Below are positions 1-5,796 of a stretch of 9,192 nucleotides of DNA, piece by piece. A program made the translations under genes and the position numbers. This DNA comes from Thermoleophilia bacterium (GTDB lineage Bacteria; Actinomycetota; Thermoleophilia; Gaiellales; SKUG01), in NCBI GenBank assembly GCA_025964455.1, contig JAOPYU010000108.1, positions 1-9,192 of the forward strand, written 5' to 3'. Every line of letters starts with the position of its first letter. Position 1 is the stretch's first letter. The notes under the pieces were generated by a model that searched no databases, was not told the DNA's origin, and worked only from the letters and a program-made list of their open reading frames with translations.

Positions 1-122
1 CGGGCGCGGTCACCGTCACGCGCATGCACCAGCACGCGCCAGCCGTCGCCCGTCAGCGCCTCCGCCACGGCGCGCCCCACCCGCCGCGCCGAGCCCGTCA
101 CCACTGCCGTGCGTGTCGTCAT
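1..122 (-). CDS. Short-chain dehydrogenase/reductase, N-terminal fragment
   Basis: This is the first 40 residues of an NAD(P)H-dependent oxidoreductase of the SDR family; the rest lies beyond the left edge. The translation begins MTTRTAVVTGSARRVGRAVA, which is the first beta strand, the Gly-rich nucleotide-binding turn (T9-G10-x5-G16) and helix A of a Rossmann fold. A second strand ending VLVHARD follows at residues 30-36. The TGSARRVG form, with two Arg in the loop, is typical of pteridine-reductase-like (FolM/PTR1) SDRs and suggests NADPH preference, but the substrate cannot be judged from this fragment. The start is the ATG at 122-120; I see no clear Shine-Dalgarno sequence upstream of it. 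It is divergently oriented to the peptidase gene at 313. Confidence 0.8.
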   Translation of the reverse strand, partial: MTTRTAVVTGSARRVGRAVAEALTGDGWRVLVHARDGDRA

Positions 123-182
123 CTGAACACGATGCCCGATAAGCGGGGTGGATGCACCCACGGGGCAGTGCGCGTCACATGA

Positions 183-210
183 GTAACTGTCGCATGGCGA
201 CACTGGTTAC
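183..210. repeat. Imperfect inverted repeat in divergent intergenic region
   Basis: GTAACTGTCGC (183-193) pairs with GCGACA (197-202) and GTTAC (206-210) around a three-base centre ATG, with one three-base bulge (CTG, 203-205). All 11 bases of the left arm are matched. There is no T-run on either side, so a classical terminator is unlikely. It lies between the divergent dehydrogenase and peptidase genes, so an operator or a 5'-UTR hairpin is more plausible. The function is inferred from position only. Confidence 0.45.
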
Positions 211-277
211 CGCGTTCCCCCGCCACGCGCCCAGCCATGAGCGGCCCGGGCTGCTCCGCCGATCGGACCCCGCGCCC

Positions 278-306
278 TTGACGCGGCCACGTGCTGGCCG
301 CAATCT
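278..306 (+). promoter_or_regulatory. Candidate promoter of the C39-like peptidase gene, possibly leaderless
   Basis: TTGACG (278-283) matches five of six bases of the sigma-70 -35 consensus, and CAATCT (301-306) sits 17 bases downstream as a weak -10 (A in position 2, T in position 6). If used, transcription would start near base 313, which is the A of the ATG start, giving a leaderless mRNA. Leaderless transcripts are common in actinobacteria. The -10 is poor, so this is a candidate only. Confidence 0.35.
283..301. promoter_or_regulatory. Perfect 7-bp inverted repeat (candidate operator) within the promoter spacer
   Basis: GCGGCCA (283-289) and TGGCCGC (295-301) are exact reverse complements separated by CGTGC. 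The repeat fills the spacer between the candidate -35 and -10 of the peptidase gene, the classic place for a repressor that blocks RNA polymerase. The symmetry is seen directly; repressor binding is inference. GC-rich DNA makes chance palindromes more frequent, which limits confidence. Confidence 0.4.
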
Positions 307-312
307 GGAGGC

Positions 313-975
313 ATGGCTGGCGGACAGACACAGCAGCGTCCCGAACCGGGCTCCGGCGGCTGGTTCGCGCGCAAGGCCAAGGAGTTCCTCCTCGGCACGC
401 CAGTGGAGCTCGCCGATCCCGCGAAGATCCACATCTCGCAGGTCGCCGACGAGGTCTACAACGCCGGCTCGCCCAACGCCTCCGCCAACTGCGGGCCCAC
501 GTCCGTGATCATGGCGATCCGCCTGGTCGGGCGCCCGGTCCCGGGCGAGGACCGCTATCGCGGCGAGGACCTCGTCCTCCACGTGCGCTCGCTCGCCACG
601 GGCGGCAGCACCGACCGCTGGCGCGGCACCCACAACCTGCACCTGCAGCACGTGCTCGAGAAGGCCGGCTGTCGCTGGACGATCCTGCACGACGTGCGCG
701 ACATCCTGCGCCGCGTGCGCGACCACGGCGAGCCCGTGATCATGGCCGGCAACCCCGCCGTGCCCACCACCTACACCGCACGCTTTCCCTACTACGACAT
801 CCGCCGCTACGACAACGGACACTGGATCGTGGTCAGCCGGTACGTGCCCGAGCGCGGCACCTACATCGTCAACGATCCGCAGTCGACGATCGGGCCGGTC
901 GAGGTGACGGCAGCGGAGCTCGTCGCATTCGATTCACGCGACGGCGGCTTCGGCATCGCCGTCCGCCCTGCCTGA
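313..975 (+). CDS. Stand-alone C39-like (papain-fold) cysteine peptidase
   Basis: A 220-residue protein with the hallmarks of the peptidase C39-like family. The nucleophile motif is N59-C60-G61-P62-T63-S64 at the start of a helix, the histidine is in G169-H170-W171-I172-V173-V174, and the acidic residue is in N187-D188-P189, giving a Cys60/His170/Asp188 triad in the usual order. Residues 1-30 form a Gly/Gln-rich then basic stretch with no hydrophobic signal peptide, so it appears cytoplasmic unless exported by another route. There is no ABC transporter or membrane part as in bacteriocin-processing C39 enzymes, and no double-glycine leader peptide gene nearby. The substrate is unknown; a peptidase, or a transglutaminase/amidase-like use of the fold, is possible. 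ATG 313 is the first start after the in-frame stop at 238-240. A GGAGG at 307-311 is only one base away from it, too close for normal use, which agrees with a leaderless start. It converges on the nucleotidase gene. Confidence 0.8.
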   Translation: MAGGQTQQRPEPGSGGWFARKAKEFLLGTPVELADPAKIHISQVADEVYNAGSPNASANCGPTSVIMAIRLVGRPVPGEDRYRGEDLVLHVRSLATGGSTDRWRGTHNLHLQHVLEKAGCRWTILHDVRDILRRVRDHGEPVIMAGNPAVPTTYTARFPYYDIRRYDNGHWIVVSRYVPERGTYIVNDPQSTIGPVEVTAAELVAFDSRDGGFGIAVRPA

Positions 976-998
976 GTCGACCTAGTGGTCGTGGGCGG
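963..998. terminator. Weak bidirectional hairpin spanning both convergent stop codons
   Basis: An inner stem CGACC (978-982)/GGTCG (987-991) closes a TAGT loop, and CCGCCC (963-968) can pair with GGGCGG (993-998), leaving a nine-base bulge on the left and one base on the right. The structure covers the TGA of the peptidase gene and the TAG of the nucleotidase gene. There is no T-run, and stability is moderate. A bidirectional termination role is inferred from location. Confidence 0.25.
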
Positions 999-2766
999 GC
1001 AACGCGCCGCCCTCGATCTTGATGCGCCCGGGCGGCGTGGCGGAGAGCTTCGGGCCCTTCGACAGGTACGCGACCAGTGCATCGAGGTCGACGCCGAGCT
1101 CCGTTCGCTTGCGGCCCTTCTTGAGCGCCGTGAACCCATCGCCGCCATCGGCCAGGAACTGGTTGGCAGCCACCGAGTAGGTCTTCGCAGGATCCAGCGG
1201 CGTGCCGTCGGCCATGACGACCTTCGTGATGCGCTTGCCCACGGGCTTGGTCAGGTCGAAGCTCACGGTCAGGCCGGAGAGCTGCAGCACCTTCGGCTCG
1301 CCGGTCGCCGGGAACTGCTGCTCGAACGCCTCGAGCAGCTCCGCGCCGGTCAGCTCGATCTTCATCACGATGTTGGCGAAGGGCTGGACCCCGAAGAGCG
1401 CGCCCCACTTGAGCGGCCCCGGCGTCGTCAGGTCCTGGCGCACGCCGCCCATGTTCATGAGCGCGATGTCGGTCTTCGCGAAGCTGCGCTGCGCATCGGC
1501 GATCACTGCGCCGAGCGCGGTCTCGCCAGCGGGCGACGCCTCGCGTGTCAGCGGGGCGGCGAGCGTCGTGATGACCTTCTCGGTCCGCGGCGCGACGGCC
1601 TTGTGGTAGCTCGCGGCCATGGCTGCGATGCGCTTGTCCGGCTGGATGCCGTGCTGGTCGTTGCGCACCAGTCGTGACGAGCTCGAGACGACCTGGCCGG
1701 TCTTCCGGTCCACCGCCAGGTCGATGACGCCGAGCGCCTTGGCGTAGTTGCCCGCCTGCACGACCTGCTTGCCGGCGATCGTCGTGGCGTACTCCTTGTG
1801 GGAGTGGCCCGACACGACGGCATCCACCTCGGGATCGAGCTTCTCTGCCAGCTCGGCAATGGCTCCGGTCACCTTGGTCTTGTCGGCCTTGTCGACCTCG
1901 CCGCCTTCGTGCACGACGACCACGATCGCCTTCGCGCCCTTGGCCTTGATCTCGGGGATGTAGCCGTTGATGGTCGTCGCGGGATCCAGCGACTCGATGT
2001 TCGGGATCCCCTTGGCGACGGTGACGTTCTTGAGGTCCTTCGTGGTGGCCCCGACGAACGCGACCTTCACGCCGTTGATCTCGCGGATCACGTACGGCGG
2101 CAGGATCGGGCGCTTGGTCTTGGCATCGACGATGTTGGCGCTGACCCACGGGAAGGGGCTGCCCGGCCAAGCCGGCTTGCCCTTCGCGCCCGCGACGTGC
2201 TTGGCGCCCGCGGCAGCGTCGAGCTTGGCGCTCGAGCCCTTCCGCCGCCTGGCCTTGGCTGCAGGCGCCGGCGCGATGCCCTGGGCCGCGGCTGCCGCCG
2301 CATAGGCCTCGTCACCGAAAATGATCCGCACGGCCTCCGCGTAGCCGCGATCGAACTCGTGGTTGCCGAACGTCGCGAGGTCGAGCCCCATCGCGTCGAG
2401 CACCGCGAGCGTCGGGTGGTGGCGCAGCAGCTGCGACTCGGGCGGGGAGGCGCCGAGCATGTCGCCCGCGCTCACGAAGAAGGTGCCGTCCGGGTTGCCC
2501 GCGCGCTCGCGCTGGACGTATGCCGCGAGCGTCGCCGCGCCGCCGATCTCCACACCGTCGACCTTGGCGTCGCTGTCGGGGATCTGCCCGTGCAGGTCGT
2601 TGACCGACAGGATCCGCACGTGGGCGATGTCGCTCCCCGGCGCCGCGGTCGGATGGTCGAGCCACGGGGTCGCCGACGCTGCGGGCGAAGGGGTTGCCGC
2701 CGCCGGGAGGGATGCCGATGGCCCACGGAGACCGAGGGCTGAGGTGATGCTGGAGATCAGGCTCAC
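982..2766 (-). CDS. 5'-nucleotidase / 2',3'-cyclic phosphodiesterase family metallophosphoesterase (UshA-like)
   Basis: A 594-residue enzyme predicted to hydrolyse nucleotides or related phosphate esters with two divalent metals. The N-terminal metallophosphoesterase domain shows N56-D57-x-H59-G, S-A-G-D102, G-N135-H136-E-F-D, H286-E-G-G and G-H321-S-H323, the full metal-ligand set. The C-terminal substrate-binding domain (about 390-590) has M-N438-M-G-G-V-R443, Q-P-F-A-N at 461-465 and G-G-D-G-F at 541-545. It is slightly longer than E. coli UshA because of an Ala/Lys-rich insertion at about 156-202. The start used here is GTG 2766; the reading frame stays open to 3093, but that would run through the superoxide dismutase gene. 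With this start the N-terminus (SLISSITSALGL, then a Pro/Ala-rich linker to about residue 46) lacks the basic n-region of a normal signal peptide, so periplasmic or surface location is unproven. ATG 2859 is an alternative start. There is no LPXTG anchor at the C-terminus. Confidence 0.88.
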   Translation of the reverse strand: MSLISSITSALGLRGPSASLPAAATPSPAASATPWLDHPTAAPGSDIAHVRILSVNDLHGQIPDSDAKVDGVEIGGAATLAAYVQRERAGNPDGTFFVSAGDMLGASPPESQLLRHHPTLAVLDAMGLDLATFGNHEFDRGYAEAVRIIFGDEAYAAAAAAQGIAPAPAAKARRRKGSSAKLDAAAGAKHVAGAKGKPAWPGSPFPWVSANIVDAKTKRPILPPYVIREINGVKVAFVGATTKDLKNVTVAKGIPNIESLDPATTINGYIPEIKAKGAKAIVVVVHEGGEVDKADKTKVTGAIAELAEKLDPEVDAVVSGHSHKEYATTIAGKQVVQAGNYAKALGVIDLAVDRKTGQVVSSSSRLVRNDQHGIQPDKRIAAMAASYHKAVAPRTEKVITTLAAPLTREASPAGETALGAVIADAQRSFAKTDIALMNMGGVRQDLTTPGPLKWGALFGVQPFANIVMKIELTGAELLEAFEQQFPATGEPKVLQLSGLTVSFDLTKPVGKRITKVVMADGTPLDPAKTYSVAANQFLADGGDGFTALKKGRKRTELGVDLDALVAYLSKGPKLSATPPGRIKIEGGALPAHDH

Positions 2767-2891
2767 GACCCGTTTGTCGCACGTGGCACGCCCCCTCGAC
2801 GTACACGCGCGGGCGCGTTGGCCGCCTGTGGTCGTCGGAAGGTCCTCCCTGCCCCGCATCGCGCCGGGCGCGCGCTGGAGGCCGCGGGGGC

Positions 2892-2920
2892 CTGACGCAG
2901 CCATCACATCGGCGTAGTAT
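2892..2920 (+). promoter_or_regulatory. Candidate sigma-70-type promoter of the superoxide dismutase gene
   Basis: CTGACG (2892-2897) and TAGTAT (2915-2920) are separated by 17 bases, with four of six matches to TTGACA and a TAnnnT-type -10. Transcription would start near 2927, leaving a 5' UTR of about 60 bases. The 220-base region between this gene and the divergent nucleotidase gene contains no other gene. I see no convincing promoter for the minus-strand gene there. Confidence 0.4.
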
Positions 2921-2971
2921 CGGCGCAGCGGCGCGCATCGAGGGGGATCGCGCGCTGGATACGAGACATTC

Positions 2972-2980
2972 GAGAGGGAG
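2972..2980 (+). promoter_or_regulatory. Ribosome binding site fixing the superoxide dismutase start
   Basis: GAGAGGGAG ends six bases before ATG 2987, a good purine-rich Shine-Dalgarno sequence at standard spacing. It supports this ATG over the next in-frame candidates. Confidence 0.65.
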
Positions 2981-2986
2981 CACCAC

Positions 2987-3628
2987 ATGGCAACTGCCAC
3001 CGCATGGCCGCTGCACGGCGGAGACATCAAGACGATCGCGTGGAAGGACTCGTGGACGTCGCTGGACGGCATCAGCGAGACCACGATGCGCAACCACTGG
3101 AAGCTCTACGAGGGCTACGTCGGCAAGTGGAAGGAGATCGACGAGAAGCTCGCGGCGGTCGACCTCTCCAAGGCCAACCAGATCTACAGCGAGTGGCGCG
3201 CCCTCAAGACGGACCTCACATTCGCCATCGGCGGCGTGAAGAACCACCAGCTCTACTTCGATGCGCTCGGCGGCGACGGCAACCTGCCCGCCGGCTGGCT
3301 CGCCGATGCGATCACCGCACAGTGGGGCTCGTTCGACGCGTTCAAGGCCGACCTCAAGGCGACCGGCATCGCCGGCCGCGGCTGGGCCTGGCTCGCCTTC
3401 GACTGGGAGACCGGCAAGCTCGGCACCTACATCGGCGACGCACAGAACACGTTCCCGATCTGGAACGGCACGCCGCTGCTCGCGCTCGACGTGTACGAGC
3501 ATGCGTACTTCACCGACTTCGGTACCGACCGCCCCGGCTACATCGATGCGTTCCTGCGCAACGTGGACTGGAGTGTCGTGATCGAGACGGCCGAGAACTT
3601 CGAGATCAACAAGCGCTTCAACGCCTGA
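2987..3628 (+). CDS. sod: Fe/Mn-family superoxide dismutase (divergent active-site surroundings)
   Basis: A 213-residue cytoplasmic enzyme that dismutates superoxide to oxygen and hydrogen peroxide. The four metal ligands can be placed at H37 (MRNHW), H87 (GGVKNHQLYF), D168 and H172 (D-V-Y-E-H-A-Y). The C-terminal alpha/beta domain has the family signature GRGWAWLAFD at 130-139. Length is normal for the family. G83 at the E. coli FeSOD Gln69 position, together with a Gln at 153, leans towards the Mn-type arrangement, but metal choice cannot be read with certainty. Oddities: the usual DVWEHAY is DVYEHAY, and the segment from H37 to the conserved Tyr44 (GYV) is one residue shorter than in E. 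coli SodB and lacks the gateway histidine pair (KHHQTY). It is a single-gene unit with its own promoter, a good SD and a downstream hairpin. Residues 1-25 show no signal peptide. Confidence 0.9.
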   Translation: MATATAWPLHGGDIKTIAWKDSWTSLDGISETTMRNHWKLYEGYVGKWKEIDEKLAAVDLSKANQIYSEWRALKTDLTFAIGGVKNHQLYFDALGGDGNLPAGWLADAITAQWGSFDAFKADLKATGIAGRGWAWLAFDWETGKLGTYIGDAQNTFPIWNGTPLLALDVYEHAYFTDFGTDRPGYIDAFLRNVDWSVVIETAENFEINKRFNA

Positions 3629-3652
3629 CCTTCACCAGTCACGCGATGCATG

Positions 3653-3682
3653 CATGGGGGCGGCCTTCGGGCTGCCCCCATG
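3653..3682 (+). terminator. 13-bp UUCG-capped hairpin downstream of the superoxide dismutase gene
   Basis: CATGGGGGCGGCC (3653-3665) pairs completely with GGCTGCCCCCATG (3670-3682), with one G-U pair, around a TTCG loop closed by C-G, the exceptionally stable cUUCGg tetraloop. It begins 24 bases after the TGA of the dismutase gene. No T-run follows, so it may act as a U-less actinobacterial-type terminator or as a 3'-end stabiliser. Apart from this and the weak promoter at 3698, I see nothing in the 174 bases before the next gene. Confidence 0.65.
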
Positions 3683-3697
3683 TGCGTTCGGATGGCG

Positions 3698-3728
3698 TTG
3701 CACCGAGCCGCCCCCGGGAAGGTAGGTT
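3698..3728 (+). promoter_or_regulatory. Weak candidate promoter for the four-gene operon
   Basis: TTGCAC (3698-3703) and TAGGTT (3723-3728, a TAnnnT-type -10) are separated by 19 bases, longer than ideal. Its place just after the hairpin and about 75 bases before the ATG at 3803 is sensible for an operon promoter. The evidence is motif similarity only. Confidence 0.25.
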
Positions 3729-3802
3729 GGCGGGCGAGTCGAACAAGCAGGGGGCGGCGCCGTCGCCACACCTGCACGCGTGAGAGGCACCGACCAACGA
3801 GC

Positions 3803-4324
3803 ATGGACCAGTTCGCGATCGCAGCGATGGGAAGCGACCAGCCCGGCATCGTTGCCGCGATGGGCGAGGCGTTGCTCGGGCTCGGCGGCAACATCGACGA
3901 CTCGAGCATGACGATCCTCGGCGGGCACTTCGCGATGCTGCTCGTCGTGCAGGCGCCCGTCGACCGCGACCGGCTGCAGGCCATGCTCGAGCCGGTGGCC
4001 ACCCAGTTCGACCTGCTGCTCGAGGTGCGCCCCGCCGTGCGGCACCTGTTCAGCGAGGAGGTGCGCGACGATTACGTCGTCGCCGCCTACGGCCCCGACA
4101 AGCCCGGGCTCGTCTCGAGCCTGTCGCGCGTGCTGGCGGATGCCGGCGCGAACATCACGGATTTCGGCAGCCGCCTCGGTGCGGACAGCACCTTCGCGAT
4201 GTGGTTCAACGTGAGCCTCCCGGAGAGCCTCGACGTCGACGCGCTCGGGGAGCGACTCGCGGGCGCAGGACGCGATGCCAAGCTCGACGTCCGCCTGTAC
4301 CGCGCGGAGGCCGAGGAGCTGTGA
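3803..4324 (+). CDS. Double ACT-domain protein, GcvR-like
   Basis: A 173-residue protein consisting of two ACT domains, the small ligand-binding fold of amino-acid-responsive regulators. Domain 1 (about 3-80) has G10-S-D-Q-P-G-I-V and then G-G-N-I-D-D-S-S at 28-35; domain 2 (about 90-167) has G97-P-D-K-P-G-L-V and A-G-A-N-I-T-D-F at 114-121. The arrangement is that of GcvR, which in E. coli modulates the glycine-cleavage regulator GcvA, and of similar stand-alone regulators. No DNA-binding or enzymatic domain is present, so it probably acts by binding another protein. The ATG at 3803 is chosen because the ACT fold begins immediately after it; earlier in-frame ATGs would add an Arg-rich tail translated from the hairpin region. 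A GAGAGG at 3782-3787 is rather distant. It is the first gene of the operon, four bases before the deformylase start. Which ligand it binds is unknown. Confidence 0.85.
   Translation: MDQFAIAAMGSDQPGIVAAMGEALLGLGGNIDDSSMTILGGHFAMLLVVQAPVDRDRLQAMLEPVATQFDLLLEVRPAVRHLFSEEVRDDYVVAAYGPDKPGLVSSLSRVLADAGANITDFGSRLGADSTFAMWFNVSLPESLDVDALGERLAGAGRDAKLDVRLYRAEAEEL
4313..4318 (+). promoter_or_regulatory. Shine-Dalgarno for the deformylase GTG start
   Basis: GAGGAG inside the last codons of the ACT-protein gene ends ten bases before GTG 4329. It supports this GTG as the start and suggests translational coupling. Confidence 0.45.
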
Positions 4325-4328
4325 GCCG

Positions 4329-4838
4329 GTGACGGTTCGACCGATCGTCGTCTACCCGGACGAGCGACTCAAGACGGTCTGCACCCCGGTCGGGGGGAGT
4401 GGACCGCTCGCGCCGGACCACCGGGAGCTCGCCCTCGACCTGCTCGAGACGATGTCTGCCTACCCGGGCTGCGTCGGGCTCGCCGCGCCCCAGGTCGGGG
4501 CGCTCGTGCGGATGCTCGCCATCGACGTCACCGGGCATCGCCGCGCCAAGAGCTGCCACGGACGCGTCGTCCTCGTCGACCCGGAGCTGACCGCGCGCGC
4601 CGGCAACGTCGCGATGCGCGAGGGCTGCCTCTCCATCCCGGACTTCACCGGCAACGTGCGGCGCCCGGAGCGCATCACGGTCACCGGTCGCGGCGTCGAC
4701 GGCGAATCCCTGGAGCTGCACTGCGACGGCTACGAGGCGCGGGTGCTGCTGCACGAGATCGACCACCTCGACGGGTTGCTGTTCCTGGACCGGGTCCGCA
4801 AGGCCAGCGACGTGTTCCCACGAAAGCACTACCAATGA
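4329..4838 (+). CDS. def: Peptide deformylase
   Basis: A 169-residue metalloenzyme that removes the formyl group from the N-terminal methionine of new proteins and releases formate. All three signature motifs are present: motif 1 G50-L-A-A-P-Q55-V-G, motif 2 E98-G-C100-L-S102 and motif 3 H142-E143-I-D-H146, so the metal ligands Cys100, His142 and His146 and the catalytic Glu143 are intact. Length is normal. The start is GTG 4329, four bases after the ACT-protein stop; an ATG at 4275 would add residues encoded inside the preceding gene. The stop overlaps the next start (ATGA). It is not beside fmt or priA in this window, so this may be a second, operon-specific copy or simply the sole copy in an unusual position. 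A catalytically active enzyme is expected. Confidence 0.95.
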   Translation: MTVRPIVVYPDERLKTVCTPVGGSGPLAPDHRELALDLLETMSAYPGCVGLAAPQVGALVRMLAIDVTGHRRAKSCHGRVVLVDPELTARAGNVAMREGCLSIPDFTGNVRRPERITVTGRGVDGESLELHCDGYEARVLLHEIDHLDGLLFLDRVRKASDVFPRKHYQ

Positions 4839-5791
4839 CTTCGAGTCGCACCCACACCGCCGATCGCCCATTCGTCCTGCCGCACGGCGACGCGGCGACC
4901 GATGGCCGTCGCGTGCTGGCCGACCTGCTCGGCGCCGATTACTCGGCCCGTGCGATCACCCCCCAGCGCTCCGACCAGGCGCCCTCGGTCGTGCGGCGTG
5001 CGCTCGAGCGGTTCTCGCCATACGACTCGCGCTCGAAGCTGGACATGGCTCGCAGCTGGTGCGTCGCCGACCACCTCGACGCAGGCGCGATCCGCGCCGC
5101 CACCTGGGACCAGGCCGTCGCGTCGATCGGCGGCCTCGCCGATCGGGCGCACGCCGCCGACCGATTCGTGATCGGGCTCGGCGGCGACCACTCGGTCTCG
5201 TGGCCCCTGGTCGAGGCAGCGCTGCGTGCCGCTCGTCGCCGCCACGGTGCCAGCGCGCGGATGGGCGTCATCCAGCTGGACGTGCACCACGACGTGCGCC
5301 CGCTCGACGACGGCCCGTCCAACGGCACGCCGTTCCGCGGCCTGCTCGAGACGGGCGTGATCCGCCCCGACGACCTCGTGCAGGTGGGGATCCACCCGTT
5401 CGCGAACCGGCCGCACCTGGCTGCCTACTGCGACGAGCTGATGATCCGTCGGTTCTCGCTCGACGAGGTGGCCCAGCTCGGGCCGGAGGAGACCGCACGC
5501 GCTGCGATCCGCGCGTGCGCCGGCACGGACGAGATCTACCTGAGCGTGGACATCGACGTGCTCGATCGCGCCTTCGCGCCGGGGACGGCCGCCGCACTCC
5601 CTGGCGGGCTGGATCCACGCACCCTCGTCACGATCGTGGAGACGGTCTGCGCCGACCCCCGCGTGACCGGCATGGATGTGGTGGAATTCGATCCGCAGCG
5701 CGACACGGCCGACGTGACCGCGTACGCTGTCGCCCACGTCGTCATGGCCGCGCTCGCCGCACTCGCGCGTCGCGCCGGCCCAACCGAGTGA
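4835..5791 (+). CDS. Ureohydrolase (agmatinase/arginase/formimidoylglutamase family)
   Basis: A 318-residue member of the binuclear-manganese ureohydrolases, which cleave guanidino or formimino groups. The ligand motifs are complete: G116-G-D-H119-S-V-S, D149-V-H151-H-D153, and S-V-D239-I-D241-V-L-D with the following A-P-G-T...P-G-G-L. E284 in G-M-D-V-V-E-F-D-P and the closing TAYAVAHVV helix match the family. Substrate is uncertain. DVRP..DG..SNGTPFR (153-168) and VGIHPFANR (184-192) resemble formimidoylglutamases (HutG), which convert N-formimidoyl-glutamate to glutamate and formamide, while typical agmatinases have SHGTPFR. No other hut or polyamine genes are visible. The ATG overlaps the deformylase stop by four bases and the 3' end abuts pgsA, so it is translated as part of the operon. 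There is no signal peptide. Agmatinase or guanidino-acid hydrolase remains possible. Confidence 0.88.
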   Translation: MTSSRTHTADRPFVLPHGDAATDGRRVLADLLGADYSARAITPQRSDQAPSVVRRALERFSPYDSRSKLDMARSWCVADHLDAGAIRAATWDQAVASIGGLADRAHAADRFVIGLGGDHSVSWPLVEAALRAARRRHGASARMGVIQLDVHHDVRPLDDGPSNGTPFRGLLETGVIRPDDLVQVGIHPFANRPHLAAYCDELMIRRFSLDEVAQLGPEETARAAIRACAGTDEIYLSVDIDVLDRAFAPGTAAALPGGLDPRTLVTIVETVCADPRVTGMDVVEFDPQRDTADVTAYAVAHVVMAALAALARRAGPTE

Positions 5792-5796
5792 CCGCC

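Noticed and set aside
313..975. Bacteriocin-processing C39 peptidase system
   Set aside because: No ABC transporter, leader peptide gene or immunity gene is present; only the peptidase fold is shared.
869..2170. Long minus-strand frame and the opposite-strand frame 1798-2742 within the nucleotidase gene
   Set aside because: Arg/Gly/His-rich translations typical of out-of-frame GC-rich DNA, with no recognisable motif; the nucleotidase frame carries all conserved motifs.
2767..3093. Upstream extension of the nucleotidase frame to an ATG at 3093
   Set aside because: It would overlap the first 107 bases of the superoxide dismutase gene and its promoter and SD; the added residues show no domain or signal peptide. 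GTG 2766 (or ATG 2859) is more reasonable.
2312..3502. Minus-strand frame of about 396 codons across the dismutase gene
   Set aside because: Antisense shadow of the dismutase and nucleotidase genes; no domain, no start context.
4275..4328. ATG start for peptide deformylase at 4275
   Set aside because: Adds 18 non-conserved residues overlapping the ACT gene; GTG 4329 has a suitably placed GAGGAG and the deformylase fold starts right after it.
5059..5787. Upstream extension of the pgsA frame through the ureohydrolase gene
   Set aside because: An Arg/Pro-rich artefact; the conserved PgsA N-terminus starts at ATG 5797 (or GTG 5788).
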